Below are positions 63,278 to 64,000 of a stretch of 64,000 nucleotides of DNA, piece by piece. The translations under genes were made by a program, and so were the position numbers. Source of the DNA: CAWAHD01 sp963781785 (lineage in GTDB: Bacteria > Planctomycetota > Planctomycetia > Isosphaerales > Isosphaeraceae). The notes under the pieces are model-generated. The model was not told the origin of the DNA and did no database searches. It was given only the letters and a program-made list of their open reading frames with translations. Position 1 is the stretch's first letter, and the number at the start of each line of letters is the position of its first letter. The stretch lies in the NCBI GenBank assembly GCA_963781785.1, contig CAWAHD010000002.1:5580001-5644000 (forward strand), read 5' to 3'.

Positions 63278-64000
63278 ATGTCCACCGCACACTTTTGTCC
63301 GCAATGTGGCAAGCCCCTGCCAAGCGATGGCCCAAAGGGTCAATGCCCGGCGTGCCTTCTCGCGGCGGCCCTTGCGGGCCAATCGGACGTTTATTCGGCG
63401 GCCACCGTTCTTCCGGATTCCCTGTCGACAACCGCGAGCGCGCCGGAGGCCGGAACGCGCCTCAAGTATTTTGGTGATTACGAGCTTCATGAAGAGATCG
63501 CCCGCGGCGGCATGGGCGTCGTCTGGAAGGCCCGGCAAACGAGTCTGAACCGGGATCTGGCCCTGAAAATGATCCGCGCAGGCGTCCTGGCCGGTCCAGT
63601 CGAGGTCGAACGATTTTTGCGAGAGGCCGAAGCGGCCGCCAACTTGCAGCACCCCAACATCGTCGCCATCCACGAAGTCGGCGAGCACGGAGGGCAACAT
63701 TACTTCTCTATGGATTATGTGGCGGGTCGCGACCTCGGAGCCCTCGTGAAGGACGGGCCGCTGTCGCCACGGCCGGCGGCGCGCTACGTGAAGATCATCG
63801 CCGAGGCCATCCACTTCGCTCACCAGCGTGGCACTTTGCATCGCGACTTGAAGCCGCAAAACGTGCTCATCGACGCTGCCGATCAGCCAAGGATCACCGA
63901 CTTTGGCCTGGCCAAATTCATGAACGACGACAGTCGAATGACGCAATCGGGAGTGGTCATGGGCACTCCCAGCTACATGCCGCCGGAGCAGGCCGCCGGC
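63278..64000 (+). CDS. Ser/Thr protein kinase with N-terminal zinc ribbon, partial
   Basis: 241 codons from the ATG at 63278, running off the window. FCPQCGKPLPSDGPKGQCPA is the zinc ribbon (two CxxC). Kinase motifs: IARGGMGVVWKARQ, LALKMIRAG, LHRDLKPQNVLID, RITDFGLAKFM, and GTPSYMPPEQAAG at the window end. Likely forms a two-gene signalling unit with the ECF sigma factor just upstream. Kinase C-terminal domains are outside the window. Confidence 0.9.
   Translation, partial: MSTAHFCPQCGKPLPSDGPKGQCPACLLAAALAGQSDVYSAATVLPDSLSTTASAPEAGTRLKYFGDYELHEEIARGGMGVVWKARQTSLNRDLALKMIRAGVLAGPVEVERFLREAEAAANLQHPNIVAIHEVGEHGGQHYFSMDYVAGRDLGALVKDGPLSPRPAARYVKIIAEAIHFAHQRGTLHRDLKPQNVLIDAADQPRITDFGLAKFMNDDSRMTQSGVVMGTPSYMPPEQAAG

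Overview
The window looks like a chromosomal segment of a high-GC planctomycete, probably of the Isosphaeraceae/Gemmata type. The grounds are relaxed spacing inside the S10-spc ribosomal cluster, Ser/Thr kinases with an N-terminal zinc ribbon or TPR tail, PF07638-type ECF sigma factors, two DUF4058 proteins and a Uma2 remnant. This is inference from gene content; there is no 16S gene to confirm it.

Layout. Bases 1-5,400 (minus strand) hold a fatty-acid/phospholipid block read plsX-fabD-fabG-acpP-fabF, preceded by a partial unknown gene at the window edge. Bases 5,760-8,200 hold a DUF434 protein, two coupled small membrane proteins and a tandem PilZ protein. Bases 8,442-21,763 (minus) hold rpsJ-rplC-rplD-rplW-rplB-rpsS-rplV-rpsC-rplP-rpmC-rpsQ-rplN-rplX-rplE-rpsN-rpsH-rplF-rplR-rpsE-rplO-secY-map, with no rpmD. 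Just upstream, an opposite-strand DUF4058 gene and a broken Uma2 gene separate this cluster from fusA (23,055-25,178). From about 25.4 kb on, the window is accessory DNA.

Accessory part. From 27.2 to 62 kb there are five same-orientation copies of a repeat unit. Each carries the 3' part of a tRNA-Leu, and four of them also carry a conserved tail that looks like the end of an integrase gene. They divide the region into modules: (i) 27-32.6 kb, a RAYT-type transposase flanked by ladders of truncated copies of its own ends, a group II intron scrap and other debris; (ii) 32.6-49 kb, a respiratory module fdhD-fdnG(selenocysteine)-fdnH-NrfD-cydAB, followed by two aspartic-protease-like proteins, a GH9 glycosidase and a TPR protein; (iii) 49-55.5 kb, a tandem duplicate of a membrane/spermidine-synthase fusion, second copy decayed; (iv) 55.5-61.5 kb, a Ser/Thr kinase with TPRs, a DUF4058 protein and an ECF sigma factor; (v) 61.5-64 kb, an ECF sigma factor followed by a Ser/Thr kinase that runs off the end.

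How the genes work together. The formate dehydrogenase (Mo/W-selenoprotein, Fe-S subunit, quinone-reducing membrane subunit) and cytochrome bd would form a formate-to-oxygen chain, with FdhD as sulfurtransferase for the cofactor. The selenocysteine codon and its hairpin are the clearest functional signal in the window. Several genes (fabF, secY, cydA, DUF434, one kinase, one spermidine-synthase-like copy) carry single-base frameshifts. In essential genes these are more likely sequencing errors than real lesions, so the gene-decay conclusions here need read-level checking.
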